Shown piece after piece: positions 1 to 9,016 of a DNA stretch of 64,000 nt. The notes below the pieces were generated by a model that searched no databases, had not been told where the DNA came from, and worked only from the letters and a program-made list of their open reading frames with translations. The translations under genes were made by a program, and so were the position numbers. Position 1 is the first letter of the stretch; each line of letters starts with the position of its first letter. The stretch is from Segniliparus rotundus DSM 44985 (GTDB taxonomy: Bacteria > Actinomycetota > Actinomycetes > Mycobacteriales > Mycobacteriaceae). The stretch is from positions 1-64,000 of the forward strand of contig NC_014168.1 of the NCBI RefSeq assembly GCF_000092825.1, in the 5' to 3' direction.

Positions 1-135
1 TTTCTGTCTTCACAGCTGGGGATAAGTCTGTGGGTAAGTCAGCCGCCGAACAAACCAGGGAAAGCGTCGCCAGTTGTCTGATCTGGCTTATTCCGTCCGA
101 CACCCAGCACAGGCCAAAGCTTTAAGGGGATCCCG

Positions 136-1593
136 TTGCCGACAGAAACATCTCCTTTCGACGCAGTCTGGGCAGAAGTGCTGGCCCAGCTGTCGGACGA
201 AAGCGCGACGGAAGCCTTCGGATACCCGCCCCTCACCAAACAACAACGCGCGTGGCTCCCGCTCGCGAAACCAGTCAGTCTCGGCGAGGGGTTCGCCTTG
301 ATCTCTGTGCCCTCCAGTTTCGCGGCGGACGCCTTCGACCGAGGGTTGCGCGCCCCCATCGCCGCGGCGCTGCGCCGGATACTGGGCCGAGAGATCGAAC
401 TCAATCTGCGCATCACGAGCCAGAACCAAGAAACACCCGAGCCGAAAGAATCCGCCGCGGCGGCCGGGGACGGTGCACAAGCGGAGGAAACCGGGCCCGC
501 GGAAGAACCGCCGTCCGAGAACTCGGGGAAGACCGCGCTGGCCCCCACCACGGACACCACGACGAGCCTGAACGCGCGGTACACCTTCGAGACATTCGTG
601 ATCGGGGCTTCCAACCGGTTCGCGCACGCCGCGACGTTCGCGGTCTCCGAAGCCCCCGCCCGCGCGTACAACCCCCTGTTCATCTGGGGCGACTCCGGGC
701 TGGGCAAAACGCACCTGCTGCACGCGGCGGGGCATTACACCCAACGGCTGTTCTCCGGTTTCCGGGTGAAATACGTGTCGACGGAAGAGTTCACGAACGA
801 CTTCATCAACAGCCTGCGCGATGACCGCCGGGTCGCCTTCAAGCAGCGCTACCGCGATGTGGACCTGCTCCTCGTCGACGACATCCAGTTCATCGCGGGC
901 AAGGAGGGCATCCAAGAGGAGTTCTTCCACACCTTCAACACCCTGCACAACTCCAACAAACAGATCATCATCACTTCGGACCGGCCCCCGAAGAAGCTCG
1001 CCGCGCTGGAAGACCGGCTCCGGACGCGCTTCGAGTGGGGGCTCATCACCGATGTGCAGCCCCCGGAACTGGAAACGCGGATCGCGATCCTGCGGAAAAA
1101 AGCGAATATCGACGGGCTCGAAGTGCCCGACGACGTCGCGGAGCTCATCGCCTCGCGCATCGAGCGCAATATCCGAGAACTGGAGGGGGCCCTCATCCGG
1201 GTGACCGCCTTCGCGTCGCTCAACCACCAAAAACTGACCTCGGCGCTTGCCGAGATGGTCTTGCGAGACCTCGTGCCGGACAGTCCGACGCTCGAGATCA
1301 GCGTCTCGGTGATCCTGGGAGCGACTGCCGAGTACTTCAGCACAACGATCGAAGAGCTCTGCGGCCCCGTGAAAACGCGGCCGCTGGCCCAAGCGAGACA
1401 GATCGCCATGTATCTGTGCCGGGAGCTCACGGACCTCTCACTGCCGAAAATCGGCCAAGCCTTCGGGCGAGACCACACCACCGTGATGTACGCGGACAAA
1501 AAAGTCCGCAAAGAGCTCGCCGAACGCCGTCAGGTGTACGACCAGGTGCACGAGCTCACCGCCAGAGTGCGCCAGCGCGCCAAGACCTCCTGA
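136..1593 (+). CDS. dnaA: Chromosomal replication initiator protein DnaA
   Basis: AAA+ ATPase that binds DnaA boxes and opens oriC. The 485-residue product has the usual layout: an N-terminal partner-binding domain, a Pro/Glu-rich linker (about 98-140), and an AAA+ domain with Walker A GDSGLGKT at about 185-192 and Walker B aspartates at 248-249. A C-terminal DNA-binding domain carries the signature GRDHTTV at 444-450. The start is TTG, chosen because AAGGGGA lies five bases upstream and this gives the normal family N-terminus. It is the first gene of a dnaA-dnaN-recF series, with oriC immediately downstream. Identification is certain; only the start codon could be debated. Confidence 0.98.
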   Translation: MPTETSPFDAVWAEVLAQLSDESATEAFGYPPLTKQQRAWLPLAKPVSLGEGFALISVPSSFAADAFDRGLRAPIAAALRRILGREIELNLRITSQNQETPEPKESAAAAGDGAQAEETGPAEEPPSENSGKTALAPTTDTTTSLNARYTFETFVIGASNRFAHAATFAVSEAPARAYNPLFIWGDSGLGKTHLLHAAGHYTQRLFSGFRVKYVSTEEFTNDFINSLRDDRRVAFKQRYRDVDLLLVDDIQFIAGKEGIQEEFFHTFNTLHNSNKQIIITSDRPPKKLAALEDRLRTRFEWGLITDVQPPELETRIAILRKKANIDGLEVPDDVAELIASRIERNIRELEGALIRVTAFASLNHQKLTSALAEMVLRDLVPDSPTLEISVSVILGATAEYFSTTIEELCGPVKTRPLAQARQIAMYLCRELTDLSLPKIGQAFGRDHTTVMYADKKVRKELAERRQVYDQVHELTARVRQRAKTS

Positions 1594-2094
1594 GCCCTTG
1601 CGGGCAGCAGTCGCGCCGCGCAGACAGTGATTTGCCGCACATATTTGTCTTTCCACACGGTCTCGAAGCCGCCCCATGAGTCACAAAAGACACATGCAGC
1701 CTCATAGAGCATCAGTTATCGGCGTCTTCCACATCTGTGGATTACCCTGTGTATAACAGTATTATATTGTGGACAACAGTGGGACAAACATCCACAGGGG
1801 TCGAGGCGATCCACAGCGCGGGCGCCAGCCCCGCGTTGACGCCCACTTCTGTCCCCAAACACAAACACCAACTGAACAGCAGGCGTCTGGTTTATCCACA
1901 GTTTCCACAAAGCCTACTGCTACTACTAAAAATTTCTCGAAAAATAATGCACAGCATTAGGAGTGCGAGCCGTCGGCCGCGCGACCACACCCTGCTGGGC
2001 GCTTGACGAGTGCCGTAGGCTGCAATCACTGAGAGCCATGGCCGGCTTCGGCCAGGTTCCTCCTCGACCTGCACCACGACTGAAGGACGACAGA
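1594..2094. other. oriC: Chromosomal replication origin (oriC), dnaA-dnaN intergenic region
   Basis: This 500-base stretch has no convincing gene and carries clustered DnaA-box sequences. TTATCCACA at 1892-1900 is a perfect consensus box. TGTGGACAA at 1769-1777 is the reverse complement of the mycobacterial variant TTGTCCACA. One-mismatch boxes lie at 1736-1744 (TGTGGATTA) and 1748-1756 (TGTGTATAA). Weaker ones lie at 1788-1796, 1807-1815 and 1901-1909. An AT-rich stretch at about 1919-1950 follows the last boxes and is the likely unwinding element. Position between dnaA and dnaN is the usual actinobacterial origin location. The boundaries given are simply the intergenic limits. Confidence 0.9.
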
Positions 2095-3288
2095 TTGTCT
2101 GAAGAAGATTTCACTTTCGAAGTGCCCCGAGATCTCTTCGCTGATTCTGTCTCCTGGGTCACCCGTCGTCTCCCTGCCCGGCCCGCCATGCCGTTGCTCG
2201 CCGGGCTTTTGTTGTCCGCGGACGAGACCGGAGAGCTCTCGCTCGGTGGCACAGATTATGACCTCACCGCCCAAGCGCATCTTTCGGCCCAGGTCAGCGG
2301 CCCAGGGAAGGTTCTTGTCTCTGGGCGGTTGCTCGCCGACATCGCCAAAGCCCTGCCTTCCCCCTCCGTGCGGATCGCAACGGAAGGCACCAAAGTGCAT
2401 GTGCGCAGCGGTTCGGCGAAATTCACCCTGCCGAGCATGCCGGTCGACGAATTCCCCAGCCTCGCGGAACATCCGACGCCCATCGGCTCCGCCCAAGCCA
2501 AAGAGTTGTTCGCAGCGATCAGCCAGGTGGGCGTGGCCGCCAGCCGGGACGACACTTTGCCAGCGCTCACTGGTCTGCGGTTGGTGTTCACACAGGAAGG
2601 GATCGAACTCGCGGCCACGGACCGGTTCCGGCTCAGCGTCCGCAAGCTCGTCTGGGACGGCAAAGGAGTCGGCGAAGAGCCCCTCACGGCATTGGTGCCA
2701 GCAGCTGTTCTCAGCGAATTCGCCCGCACACAGCTCGAAACCGACGACGCCCCTGTCGAATTCGCGCTGGACCAGGGAGCCGGTTCGCCGAGCCTTCTCG
2801 GCGTGCAGGCCGGCCCCTTCCGCATCACCACCCGGTTGCTCGACGCCCAGTTGCCAGACGTCTCCCAGTTGATCCCCAAGCGGTACAGCTCCTTGGCGAG
2901 AGTGGAGCTCGCCCCGCTCGTGGAGGCAGTGCGACGGGTCTCGCTGGTCTCCGCCCGGCGCTCACAGATCCGTTTGGATTTCCAAGGCTCTGGTTCGGAC
3001 GCGCTGCTCAAACTGTCCGCAGGCGCAGAAGAAGCAGGTTTCGCAGAAGAAGAGCTCGCTGTGCAGCACTGGGGCGAGCCTATTTCTGTCGTTTTCAACC
3101 CCGGCTACTTGCTCGACGGCTTGTCCACCTTCCGAGGCGAGTGCGGACAATTCGGCTTCACCGGCCCGAACCGAGCAGTGGCATTGGTGACCGGGGACGG
3201 CCCCGAGCCAGAAGAAACTGCGGAGGGTTACACCGCGGACGCCCCGGACCAGGTTTACGTCTTGATGCCGGTGCGGTTGCAAGGGTAG
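2095..3288 (+). CDS. dnaN: DNA polymerase III beta subunit (sliding clamp)
   Basis: Ring-shaped processivity clamp for the replicative polymerase. The 397-residue product matches the family length (about 400) and reads as actinobacterial DnaN, with the hallmarks LPARPAMPLLAG near the N-terminus and LVSGRLLADIAKALP in domain I. I chose the TTG at 2095 because AAGGA lies seven bases upstream and the protein then begins near the normal family start. The frame is open upstream to 1963, and an in-frame ATG at 2038 with a weak ribosome site is the alternative. It is followed closely by recF (3-base gap), so the two are probably co-transcribed. Confidence 0.95.
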   Translation: MSEEDFTFEVPRDLFADSVSWVTRRLPARPAMPLLAGLLLSADETGELSLGGTDYDLTAQAHLSAQVSGPGKVLVSGRLLADIAKALPSPSVRIATEGTKVHVRSGSAKFTLPSMPVDEFPSLAEHPTPIGSAQAKELFAAISQVGVAASRDDTLPALTGLRLVFTQEGIELAATDRFRLSVRKLVWDGKGVGEEPLTALVPAAVLSEFARTQLETDDAPVEFALDQGAGSPSLLGVQAGPFRITTRLLDAQLPDVSQLIPKRYSSLARVELAPLVEAVRRVSLVSARRSQIRLDFQGSGSDALLKLSAGAEEAGFAEEELAVQHWGEPISVVFNPGYLLDGLSTFRGECGQFGFTGPNRAVALVTGDGPEPEETAEGYTADAPDQVYVLMPVRLQG

Positions 3289-3291
3289 ACC

Positions 3292-4497
3292 GTGCGCGTC
3301 TCCTCTTTCGAGATCCGAGACTTCCGCTCCTGGGAGCACGCCGCCATGCGACTCGACGAGGGCTGCACGTTGTTCCTCGGCCGCAACGGCTACGGCAAGA
3401 CGAATTTGGTCGAAGCTTTGGGGGTGTTGTCCAGTTTGTCCAGTCACCGCGGCGCGCAGAACGCCGCGATGGTGCGCAGAGGGGCGGCGGAGGCGTTCCT
3501 TTCCGCGGAGGTGCTCAACGAGGGGCGAAAACTCACCGTCGGTTTGCGAATCGCGCCAGGCAAAGCCACAAAAGCGCAGCTGAACGGGGTGAACCGGCCC
3601 ACGCGCGAGGTGGCGGGTATTTTGCGGACGGTGTTTTTCTCGCCGGAAGACCTCGCGCTGGTGCGTGGAGAACCAGGTGAGCGGCGGCGTTTTCTCGATG
3701 AGACTTTGATTGTGCGCCAACCGAGAATGGCCGGCGTCAAAGCCGATTTCGAGCGGGTGCTCCGTCAGCGCGCGACCTTGCTCAAATCTCTCAGCGGCGC
3801 TCGCGGCGCGGCGCGCAACGACGAGGCCAGGGCCACATTGGAAGCCTGGGACGAGCAATTCGCCAGCCGGGCAGCCGCGCTGACGGTGGCACGGCTCGAT
3901 CTTGTGCGGGCGCTCAGCCCCAGGGTCGGGCGCTGCTACGCGGCAATCGACCCGTTGTCAGACGACGCGGAGCTGCGTTATCGCATGTCCGCCGAAGACG
4001 CCGATCAAGAAGAGACGGGCGGAGAAGCCCCTGTGGGGGAAACTTCTGAGCCACAGGTCGCCAACGCGGTGATGGAACGGCTCTCGCAGCTGCGGGAGGA
4101 AGAACTCCGGCGAGGGCAATGCCTGGTCGGCCCGCACCGGGACGATCTGGAATTGCGTCTTGCCGGGGGCGCAGCACGGGCGTTCGTGAGCCACGGCGAA
4201 GCGTGGTCGTACGCGCTCGCTTTGCGCGTGGCCGCTTTCGAACTGCTCCGGGAGGAAGGGCACGATCCCGTCCTCGTCCTCGACGACGTGTTCGCCGAAT
4301 TGGACGGGCCGCGCCGGGAAGTCGTTGCCGGCCTGGCCAAAAAAGCGGAGCAAACCCTCATCACCGCGGCAGACCCCGCGACAGTCCCCGACGGACTTGT
4401 GGCGAATGTTGTGCCGGTGAGCCTTGGCGAGTCACGGGGGACGAAATCCTCTCGTATCCTTGTGGAGCAGACACCTATGGGAGAAGACGATGCATGA
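3292..4497 (+). CDS. recF: DNA replication and repair protein RecF
   Basis: SMC-like ATPase that helps load RecA on gapped DNA. The 401-residue product has Walker [10 protein letters not shown] at 30-38, an ABC signature region around SHGEAW, and a Walker B stretch [12 protein letters not shown], all as in mycobacterial RecF. The start is GTG with AAGGG six bases upstream, three bases after the dnaN stop. Its last codons overlap the next gene, so translation is probably coupled. In mycobacteria recF is followed by the DUF721 gene and then gyrB; here gyrB is missing after the DUF721 gene. Confidence 0.96.
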   Translation: MRVSSFEIRDFRSWEHAAMRLDEGCTLFLGRNGYGKTNLVEALGVLSSLSSHRGAQNAAMVRRGAAEAFLSAEVLNEGRKLTVGLRIAPGKATKAQLNGVNRPTREVAGILRTVFFSPEDLALVRGEPGERRRFLDETLIVRQPRMAGVKADFERVLRQRATLLKSLSGARGAARNDEARATLEAWDEQFASRAAALTVARLDLVRALSPRVGRCYAAIDPLSDDAELRYRMSAEDADQEETGGEAPVGETSEPQVANAVMERLSQLREEELRRGQCLVGPHRDDLELRLAGGAARAFVSHGEAWSYALALRVAAFELLREEGHDPVLVLDDVFAELDGPRREVVAGLAKKAEQTLITAADPATVPDGLVANVVPVSLGESRGTKSSRILVEQTPMGEDDA

Positions 4498-5002
4498 GGA
4501 CGATCCGAGCGGTTCCGCGGAAGAACTCGCGCGCAGGCTCATCGGGGAGTTCCACGGCCAAAGCGCTTTGGGAAAGCGTGTTCCGAGGCGGTTGAAGCCC
4601 GATCAGCGCCCGGACCGGTTCCGGTGGAGCGGCCCTGGACCGGATGTTCGCGACCCGAAGCCTTTTTCCGAGCTGTGCGACCAGTTGCAGAAGAAAGACA
4701 CCTGGTCGGCCAAGCTCGCCGAAGGCAAAATTTTCTCGCTGTGGCCCATGATCGTCGGAGACCAAATCGCCTCGCACGCCAAACCTCTGCACTTGACCGA
4801 CGGCCTGCTGCATGTGCAAGCCGAGTCAACGGCTTGGGCGACGCAGCTGCGGCTCATGCAAAACCAGTTGCTGGAAAAATTCTCCCACCACATGGGAACA
4901 AGAGTCGTCCGTGCTTTGAAAATAACGGGCCCGAAAGCACCGAGCTGGAAGAAAGGCGAACGGCACGTTCGGGGAAGAGGCCCCCGAGACACGTACGGGT
5001 GA
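4490..5002 (+). CDS. DciA-like DUF721 protein (Rv0004 type)
   Basis: The 170-residue product has the DUF721 pattern [15 protein letters not shown], followed by [11 protein letters not shown] and [11 protein letters not shown]721 proteins include DciA, the helicase operator or loader partner of DnaB in bacteria lacking DnaC, and the mycobacterial homologue lies in the same place after recF. The ATG overlaps the recF stop by eight bases and has GGAGAAG upstream, indicating translational coupling. The C-terminus is basic. No gyrB follows; the next 227 bases (5003-5229) hold no gene I can support. Confidence 0.88.
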   Translation: MHEDDPSGSAEELARRLIGEFHGQSALGKRVPRRLKPDQRPDRFRWSGPGPDVRDPKPFSELCDQLQKKDTWSAKLAEGKIFSLWPMIVGDQIASHAKPLHLTDGLLHVQAESTAWATQLRLMQNQLLEKFSHHMGTRVVRALKITGPKAPSWKKGERHVRGRGPRDTYG

Positions 5003-5229
5003 CCTGGCCCGTGCTTCGGCGTTCGAGAGAGGGTGCGAAACGAGCACGACGGCGCTCAGAGCATGTGCATATTTTTCTTGCGTTCTCTGCGGACAAGCTG
5101 GGCATGCGCGGGTGTGAGAACGGCCGATCAGAGAATATAGAGTCAGAAACGGAACATGCTCGCTGTGGAAAACCCGGACAGCTCGATGGGAAAACCCTCT
5201 GGACGGAGCGCCCCGAGCCGACTTTTCCG

Positions 5230-5598
5230 TCATGGTTGGTGGAAAATCAGCCGATTGCCGAACGGGTCCAGGACGAGGAGCTCGTCGCCCCAATCGCACC
5301 TCTCGATCTTTGGAACTGCGGGAACCCGTGGTTTCGCCCGCAATTCGCTGTGCAGCGCGGCGATATCGTCGGTGATGAATCGCACGGCGGAGCCCGGAGT
5401 CGCGTCCCCGATATGCTCGCTCAGGTGCAGCACCCACGGCCCACGCGAGACTTGTTGATAGAGCGGCAGTTCTGGCTCGAAGTGATGCTCCCAGTCCGTC
5501 TGGAATCCGAGATAGTCCACATAGAACGCCCTCGCCCCGCCATCAGGGAAGACTCGCAGCATTGGGATGACGGGCGGGTACGTGCTCATCGGCCTCAT
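5230..5598 (-). CDS. VOC (glyoxalase/bleomycin-resistance fold) protein
   Basis: A 122-residue protein with the compact beta-alpha-beta-beta-beta layout of vicinal-oxygen-chelate proteins: a start like PPVIPMLRVF, the core FYVDYLGFQTDWEHHFEP, and the end stretch LVLDPFGNRLIFHQP. This is closest to the small bleomycin-resistance-like glyoxalase superfamily proteins; substrate unknown. The frame is open much further upstream, but the ATG at 5598 has GGAGG eight bases before it and gives the family length. It stands alone on the minus strand where gyrB would be expected in mycobacteria. Confidence 0.85.
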   Translation of the reverse strand: MRPMSTYPPVIPMLRVFPDGGARAFYVDYLGFQTDWEHHFEPELPLYQQVSRGPWVLHLSEHIGDATPGSAVRFITDDIAALHSELRAKPRVPAVPKIERCDWGDELLVLDPFGNRLIFHQP

Positions 5599-5877
5599 AC
5601 TATTGGCCTCCACCTCGGAACTCGCCATGCGCGTGATTGACGCAGTGACAAGCAGTTGTCTTTCGGGGGGAAACACCGCTTCGGCGAGCATTGCCCCAAA
5701 GAACACCGTATTGGAAGAGCAACACAATGGGCGAAGAGATCGGCGCAAGCTCCGCTGGCGCCGCCAGGGGTTTCGGCGCTGGAGCGGTGGGCTCGGGGAA
5801 AAGGAATGGTCAGCCGCAGATGCCGATTGGGGTTCCGGGCAAGAATAGAAATTGGCATGGAACAGCAATGATGTGTG

Positions 5878-5951
5878 CGACCTTGACGGGACTCGAACCC
5901 GCGACCTCCGCCGTGACAGGGCGGCGCGCTAACCAACTGCGCCACAAGGCC
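5878..5951 (-). tRNA. tRNA-Asp (anticodon GTC)
   Basis: Read on the minus strand, the 74-base element folds as a cloverleaf. The acceptor strand GGCCTTG pairs with CAAGGTC (one G-T pair), the anticodon loop is CTGTCAC with anticodon GTC, and the T-loop is GTTCGAGTC. The CCA is not encoded. It lies 41 bases downstream of tRNA-Glu and is probably transcribed with it. Confidence 0.96.
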
Positions 5952-5992
5952 TTATATTCCCGCGAACGGGATTGTCGATCCACCTCGGATCG

Positions 5993-6065
5993 TACCCCCT
6001 ACGGGATTCGAACCCGCGTTGCCGCCGTGAAAGGGCGGAGTCCTAGGCCACTGAACGAAAGGGGC
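5993..6065 (-). tRNA. tRNA-Glu (anticodon TTC)
   Basis: Minus-strand cloverleaf of 73 bases. The acceptor begins GCCCCTT, the anticodon loop is CTTTCAC with anticodon TTC, and the T-loop is GTTCGAATC. It is the first tRNA of a Glu-Asp pair, the same pairing seen in mycobacteria. A TTGGCG/TACGAT promoter lies just upstream. Confidence 0.96.
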
Positions 6066-6085
6066 ATGCCGTGGGGAGCCGGTCT

Positions 6086-6115
6086 ATCGTAGGACATCTT
6101 GGCCCCAGACGCCAA
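6086..6115 (-). promoter_or_regulatory. Promoter of the tRNA-Glu/tRNA-Asp pair
   Basis: On the minus strand, TTGGCG (6110-6115) and TACGAT (6086-6091) are separated by 18 bases. The predicted start would fall about 14 bases before the tRNA-Glu 5' end. The same hexamers, with TACCAT as the -10, occur upstream of the tRNA-Lys gene at 25787-25817. Predicted from sequence only. Confidence 0.55.
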
Positions 6116-6164
6116 CTCAATACGCTGAACTGGGCTTCGTCCCGAACGAATGGACTGCGGCGCT

Positions 6165-6767
6165 TTAATTGACCCCCGTGTCGATCGGGTGGGTCGCCAG
6201 CACACCGGCTCGGGCGCCGTGGCGGCGGATGACCTGCCCCCACAGATCGACCCCGGCTCCGACGAAGACATCCTGGGGCAGCCCGCTCACGACATACCAA
6301 GCGCCTCGGGAAAGTTCGGCCGCGAGCTGCCCGGAAGCCCAGCCGGAGTAACCGGCGAAAATCCGCACATATTGGAGCGAGGAGGCGATGAGCTGGGCGT
6401 CGCCTTCCAAATCGACCACGGCGATGTCCGGGGCCACGACCGAAAACCCCAGGCTTTCCGTGCTCCCGGACTCGGCTGCGGCAACGCCTTCGCGGGGCAA
6501 TCCCAGGCAGAGCAAACCATCTTTGCGCACGGGGCCGCCGTTGTGGACCACGCAAGGCTCGGCGGCGAAGTCTTCCCATGCGGGAGCGACAGACGCCACG
6601 GAGATTTTTGTCGGACGGTTCACCACCAGCCCGAAGGTGCCTCGTTCGTCGTGCTCGAGAATGTAGACGACGGTGCGCTGGAATGTGTCGCCCCGCAAAT
6701 CCGTGGAGGCGAGCAGCAAGGAGCCCGCACGGACCGATTCGATCTGTGCGGAGAACGGAAGGCCCAT
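6165..6767 (-). CDS. YqgE/AlgH family protein (Rv0038 type)
   Basis: A 200-residue UPF0301/YqgE protein of unknown biochemical role. Seen: RAGSLLLASTDLRGDTFQRT, VVYILEHDERGTFGLVVNRP, the GGPV motif (HNGGPVRKD), RIFAGYSGWASGQL and a C-terminal DLWGQVIRR...LATHPID. All are family hallmarks in order. Start taken at the ATG at 6767 because the family N-terminus begins near SAQIESVRAG; no strong ribosome site is visible. It is followed, across a short gap on the same strand, by the end of pcnA, so the two are separate leftward genes. Confidence 0.9.
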   Translation of the reverse strand: MGLPFSAQIESVRAGSLLLASTDLRGDTFQRTVVYILEHDERGTFGLVVNRPTKISVASVAPAWEDFAAEPCVVHNGGPVRKDGLLCLGLPREGVAAAESGSTESLGFSVVAPDIAVVDLEGDAQLIASSLQYVRIFAGYSGWASGQLAAELSRGAWYVVSGLPQDVFVGAGVDLWGQVIRRHGARAGVLATHPIDTGVN

Positions 6768-6848
6768 CCCATCATCATGGCATTTCCCGGGCCGCGCATG
6801 ACACCCCCATGGCACAGGGCTGCGGCGACCCTGCTGGCGCAAGGGGCG

Positions 6849-8390
6849 TTAGCGCTTCGCCCACCAGTCGAGCAAATGGCGTTTGGCCTCCTGCGGGTCG
6901 AGCGGGCCGTGCTCCAATCGGAGCTCTTTGAGGTGATGCCATGCTTCGCCCACCGCACGGCCAGGTCCGATCCCGAGTATTTCCATGATCGCGTTGCCGT
7001 CCAAATCCGGGCGCACTTTCGCGAGGTCCTCCGCTTCGGCGAGTTTCGCAATGCGCTCTTCGAAGCGGTCGTAGGCGGCGGCCAGCTGCCGGGAGCGGCG
7101 CGCGTTGCGGGTCGTGCAGTCCGCCCGGACCAGCAGATTGAGTTTGGGCAGCAGCTCCCCGGCGTCCACGACGTAGCGCCGCACGGCGGAATCGGTCCAA
7201 GATTGCTCGCCGTACCCGTAAAAACGCATATGCAGAAAGACGAGTTTGCCGACGTCTTCCACCATGTGCTTGGGGAAGGCGAGTGCGCGCAAGCGTTTGC
7301 GGGCGAGTTTCGCGCCCACCACTTCGTGATGGTGGAAACTCACCGCGCCGCCCGCTTCGAACCGCCGCGTCGCGGGTTTGCCGATGTCGTGCAGCAAAGC
7401 CGCCCACCGCAGCACCGGATCTGGGTCGCCGGGCTCCAGCGCCATCGCGTTGCCGAGCACCGCCAACGAGTGCCGGTACACGTCTTTATGGTGGTGCGCG
7501 GCGTCAGTCGCGAGTTGCAGCTGGGGGACTTCCGGCAAGACGAACTCGGCCAACCCGCTGTCCACCAGGAGTTCGACGCCCTCCACGGCGTGTTCGCCGA
7601 CGATGAGTTTCTGCAGCTCCGCGCCGACGCGTTCGGCGGTGATCCGTGTGATCTCCCCGGCCATGTCCACTGTCGCCCGCGCGACGCGGGGGGACCAGGT
7701 GAAACCGAGCTGCGCGGCAAAACGCGCCGCCCGCAACATGCGCAGCGGGTCGTCGCCGAAGGAGATCTCCGGGGTGTCCGGGGTGTCGATCCTTCCGGCG
7801 AGCACATCTTCCAAGCCCCCGAGCGGATCGACGAACTCGCCGCAGCCTTGCGCGGTCAACGACACCGCCATCGCGTTCATGCGGAAGTCGCGGCGGGTGA
7901 GATCGGTTCGCAAGTCCGTGCCGAAATCCACGGCCGGATTGCGCGAGCTCTGGTCGTAGTCGTCTTTGCGGAAGGTGGTGATTTCCAGCTTGTTGCCGTT
8001 TTTGAGCGCCCCGACCGTTCCGAACGCGATGCCGGTGTCCCACATCTCCTCGGCCCAGCCCCGAAGCAATTTCTGCGTGTGTTCGGGCCTCGCGTCGGTG
8101 GTGAAGTCCAGGTCGTCGCCCAATCGGCCAAGGAGGGCGTCGCGCACGCTGCCGCCGACAAGGTACAGCTGGTGCCCCTGGTCGGCGAACCGCTCGGCCA
8201 AGGACCCGAAAAGCCCGTCATGGGCGTGCAGCGCGGTGTGCGCCTGGGCTAAGAGGCGGACCCGGCGCTCTGCTCCGGGAGCTCTGTCTTCTTGGCCCCC
8301 GCTCTCGGGGTTCGTCGAACTCGGTTTCGCCACCACTTGAGCATAAAGGCGGGCGCAGAGGCTGTGAGAAGTGGCTTTGGCAGCTACCAT
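6849..8390 (-). CDS. pcnA: CCA tRNA nucleotidyltransferase / poly(A)-polymerase family (PcnA, Rv3907c type)
   Basis: Adds or repairs the 3' CCA of tRNAs. The product has the nucleotidyltransferase head motif [13 protein letters not shown], the metal-binding DLDFTTDA, and [13 protein letters not shown]-terminal HD domain carries [12 protein letters not shown] and [10 protein letters not shown], as in the class II bacterial enzyme of actinobacteria. The full frame gives 513 residues, against about 480 in M. tuberculosis. The ATG at 8390 lies only 8 bases from the divergent mutT4 start, leaving no promoter, so a downstream start such as the GTG pair near 8336 is quite possible. None of the CCA tail is encoded in the three tRNA genes in this window. 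Confidence 0.92.
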   Translation of the reverse strand: MVAAKATSHSLCARLYAQVVAKPSSTNPESGGQEDRAPGAERRVRLLAQAHTALHAHDGLFGSLAERFADQGHQLYLVGGSVRDALLGRLGDDLDFTTDARPEHTQKLLRGWAEEMWDTGIAFGTVGALKNGNKLEITTFRKDDYDQSSRNPAVDFGTDLRTDLTRRDFRMNAMAVSLTAQGCGEFVDPLGGLEDVLAGRIDTPDTPEISFGDDPLRMLRAARFAAQLGFTWSPRVARATVDMAGEITRITAERVGAELQKLIVGEHAVEGVELLVDSGLAEFVLPEVPQLQLATDAAHHHKDVYRHSLAVLGNAMALEPGDPDPVLRWAALLHDIGKPATRRFEAGGAVSFHHHEVVGAKLARKRLRALAFPKHMVEDVGKLVFLHMRFYGYGEQSWTDSAVRRYVVDAGELLPKLNLLVRADCTTRNARRSRQLAAAYDRFEERIAKLAEAEDLAKVRPDLDGNAIMEILGIGPGRAVGEAWHHLKELRLEHGPLDPQEAKRHLLDWWAKR

Positions 8391-8398
8391 CGACCACT

Positions 8399-9016
8399 AT
8401 GACAAGCACGGACAACACCGGGCCTGAGGAATCGCCCAGGGGCGATCGGCCCGACGGGCGCCCCAGGCGCCGCCGCAAGCACAAGCCCCGCAGCCAGCGG
8501 CCGCGCCGCCATGACCGGGAAACGTCGGCCGGAGGCCTCGTCGTCGCGGGACTGGACGGGCCGCCGGAGGAATTCCGCGCGGCGCTCATCGGGAGGTTGG
8601 ACAAAGCAGGACGGATGCGATGGTCCATGCCGAAAGGCCACATCGAGCCAGGGGAGACCGCGGAACAAGCCGCGGTGCGCGAAGTCAAAGAGGAGACGGG
8701 CATCGACGGAACCGTGCTGGCGTCCCTCGGCAGCATTGACTATTGGCTGCACGGGCAAGGGAAAAGGGTGCTCAAAACGGTGCACCATTATCTCATGCGG
8801 TTTCAATCCGGCGAGCTTTCCGACGAAGACGTCGAAGTCACCGAAGTCGCGTGGGTTCCGCTCACCGAACTGTCCACTCGGCTCTCGTACGCCGACGAGC
8901 GCAAACTCGCGGCGATCGCGAACAACCTGATCGAAGGGATGCGCGCGGGCGGGGCCAGGGCGCCGCTGCGCGGCGGCGGGAGCGCAGGCTCGGCCGACGA
9001 GAGCGCCGCCCCGTGA
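8399..9016 (+). CDS. mutT4: Nudix hydrolase MutT4-like
   Basis: A 205-residue Nudix hydrolase. The Nudix box is complete: [20 protein letters not shown] followed by TGID. A basic, Arg-rich N-terminal extension (about 18-40) precedes the domain, as in the mycobacterial protein. The family cleaves nucleoside diphosphates linked to another moiety; the substrate here is not known. The gene is divergent from pcnA and its stop overlaps the next gene's GTG by four bases (GTGA), matching the mutT4-Rv3909-murJ operon order of mycobacteria. Confidence 0.9.
   Translation: MTSTDNTGPEESPRGDRPDGRPRRRRKHKPRSQRPRRHDRETSAGGLVVAGLDGPPEEFRAALIGRLDKAGRMRWSMPKGHIEPGETAEQAAVREVKEETGIDGTVLASLGSIDYWLHGQGKRVLKTVHHYLMRFQSGELSDEDVEVTEVAWVPLTELSTRLSYADERKLAAIANNLIEGMRAGGARAPLRGGGSAGSADESAAP

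Noticed and set aside
1963-2094. Longer dnaN with GTG start at 1963
   Set aside because: It reads through part of oriC with no strong ribosome site; the TTG at 2095 has AAGGA and the family N-terminus.
5691-6092. 133-codon plus-strand frame through the tRNA region
   Set aside because: It is read antisense through tRNA-Asp and tRNA-Glu; peptides like GLEPATSAVTG and GIRTRVAAVKG are the usual artefact of translating tRNA genes.
6150-8252. 700-codon plus-strand frame
   Set aside because: Exactly antisense to yqgE and pcnA; GC-rich third positions keep the opposite frame open. No ribosome site or family features.
8743-9012. Upstream extension of the Rv3909-like gene
   Set aside because: The in-frame part lies inside mutT4 and is Arg-rich noise; the GTG at 9013 gives a proper signal peptide.
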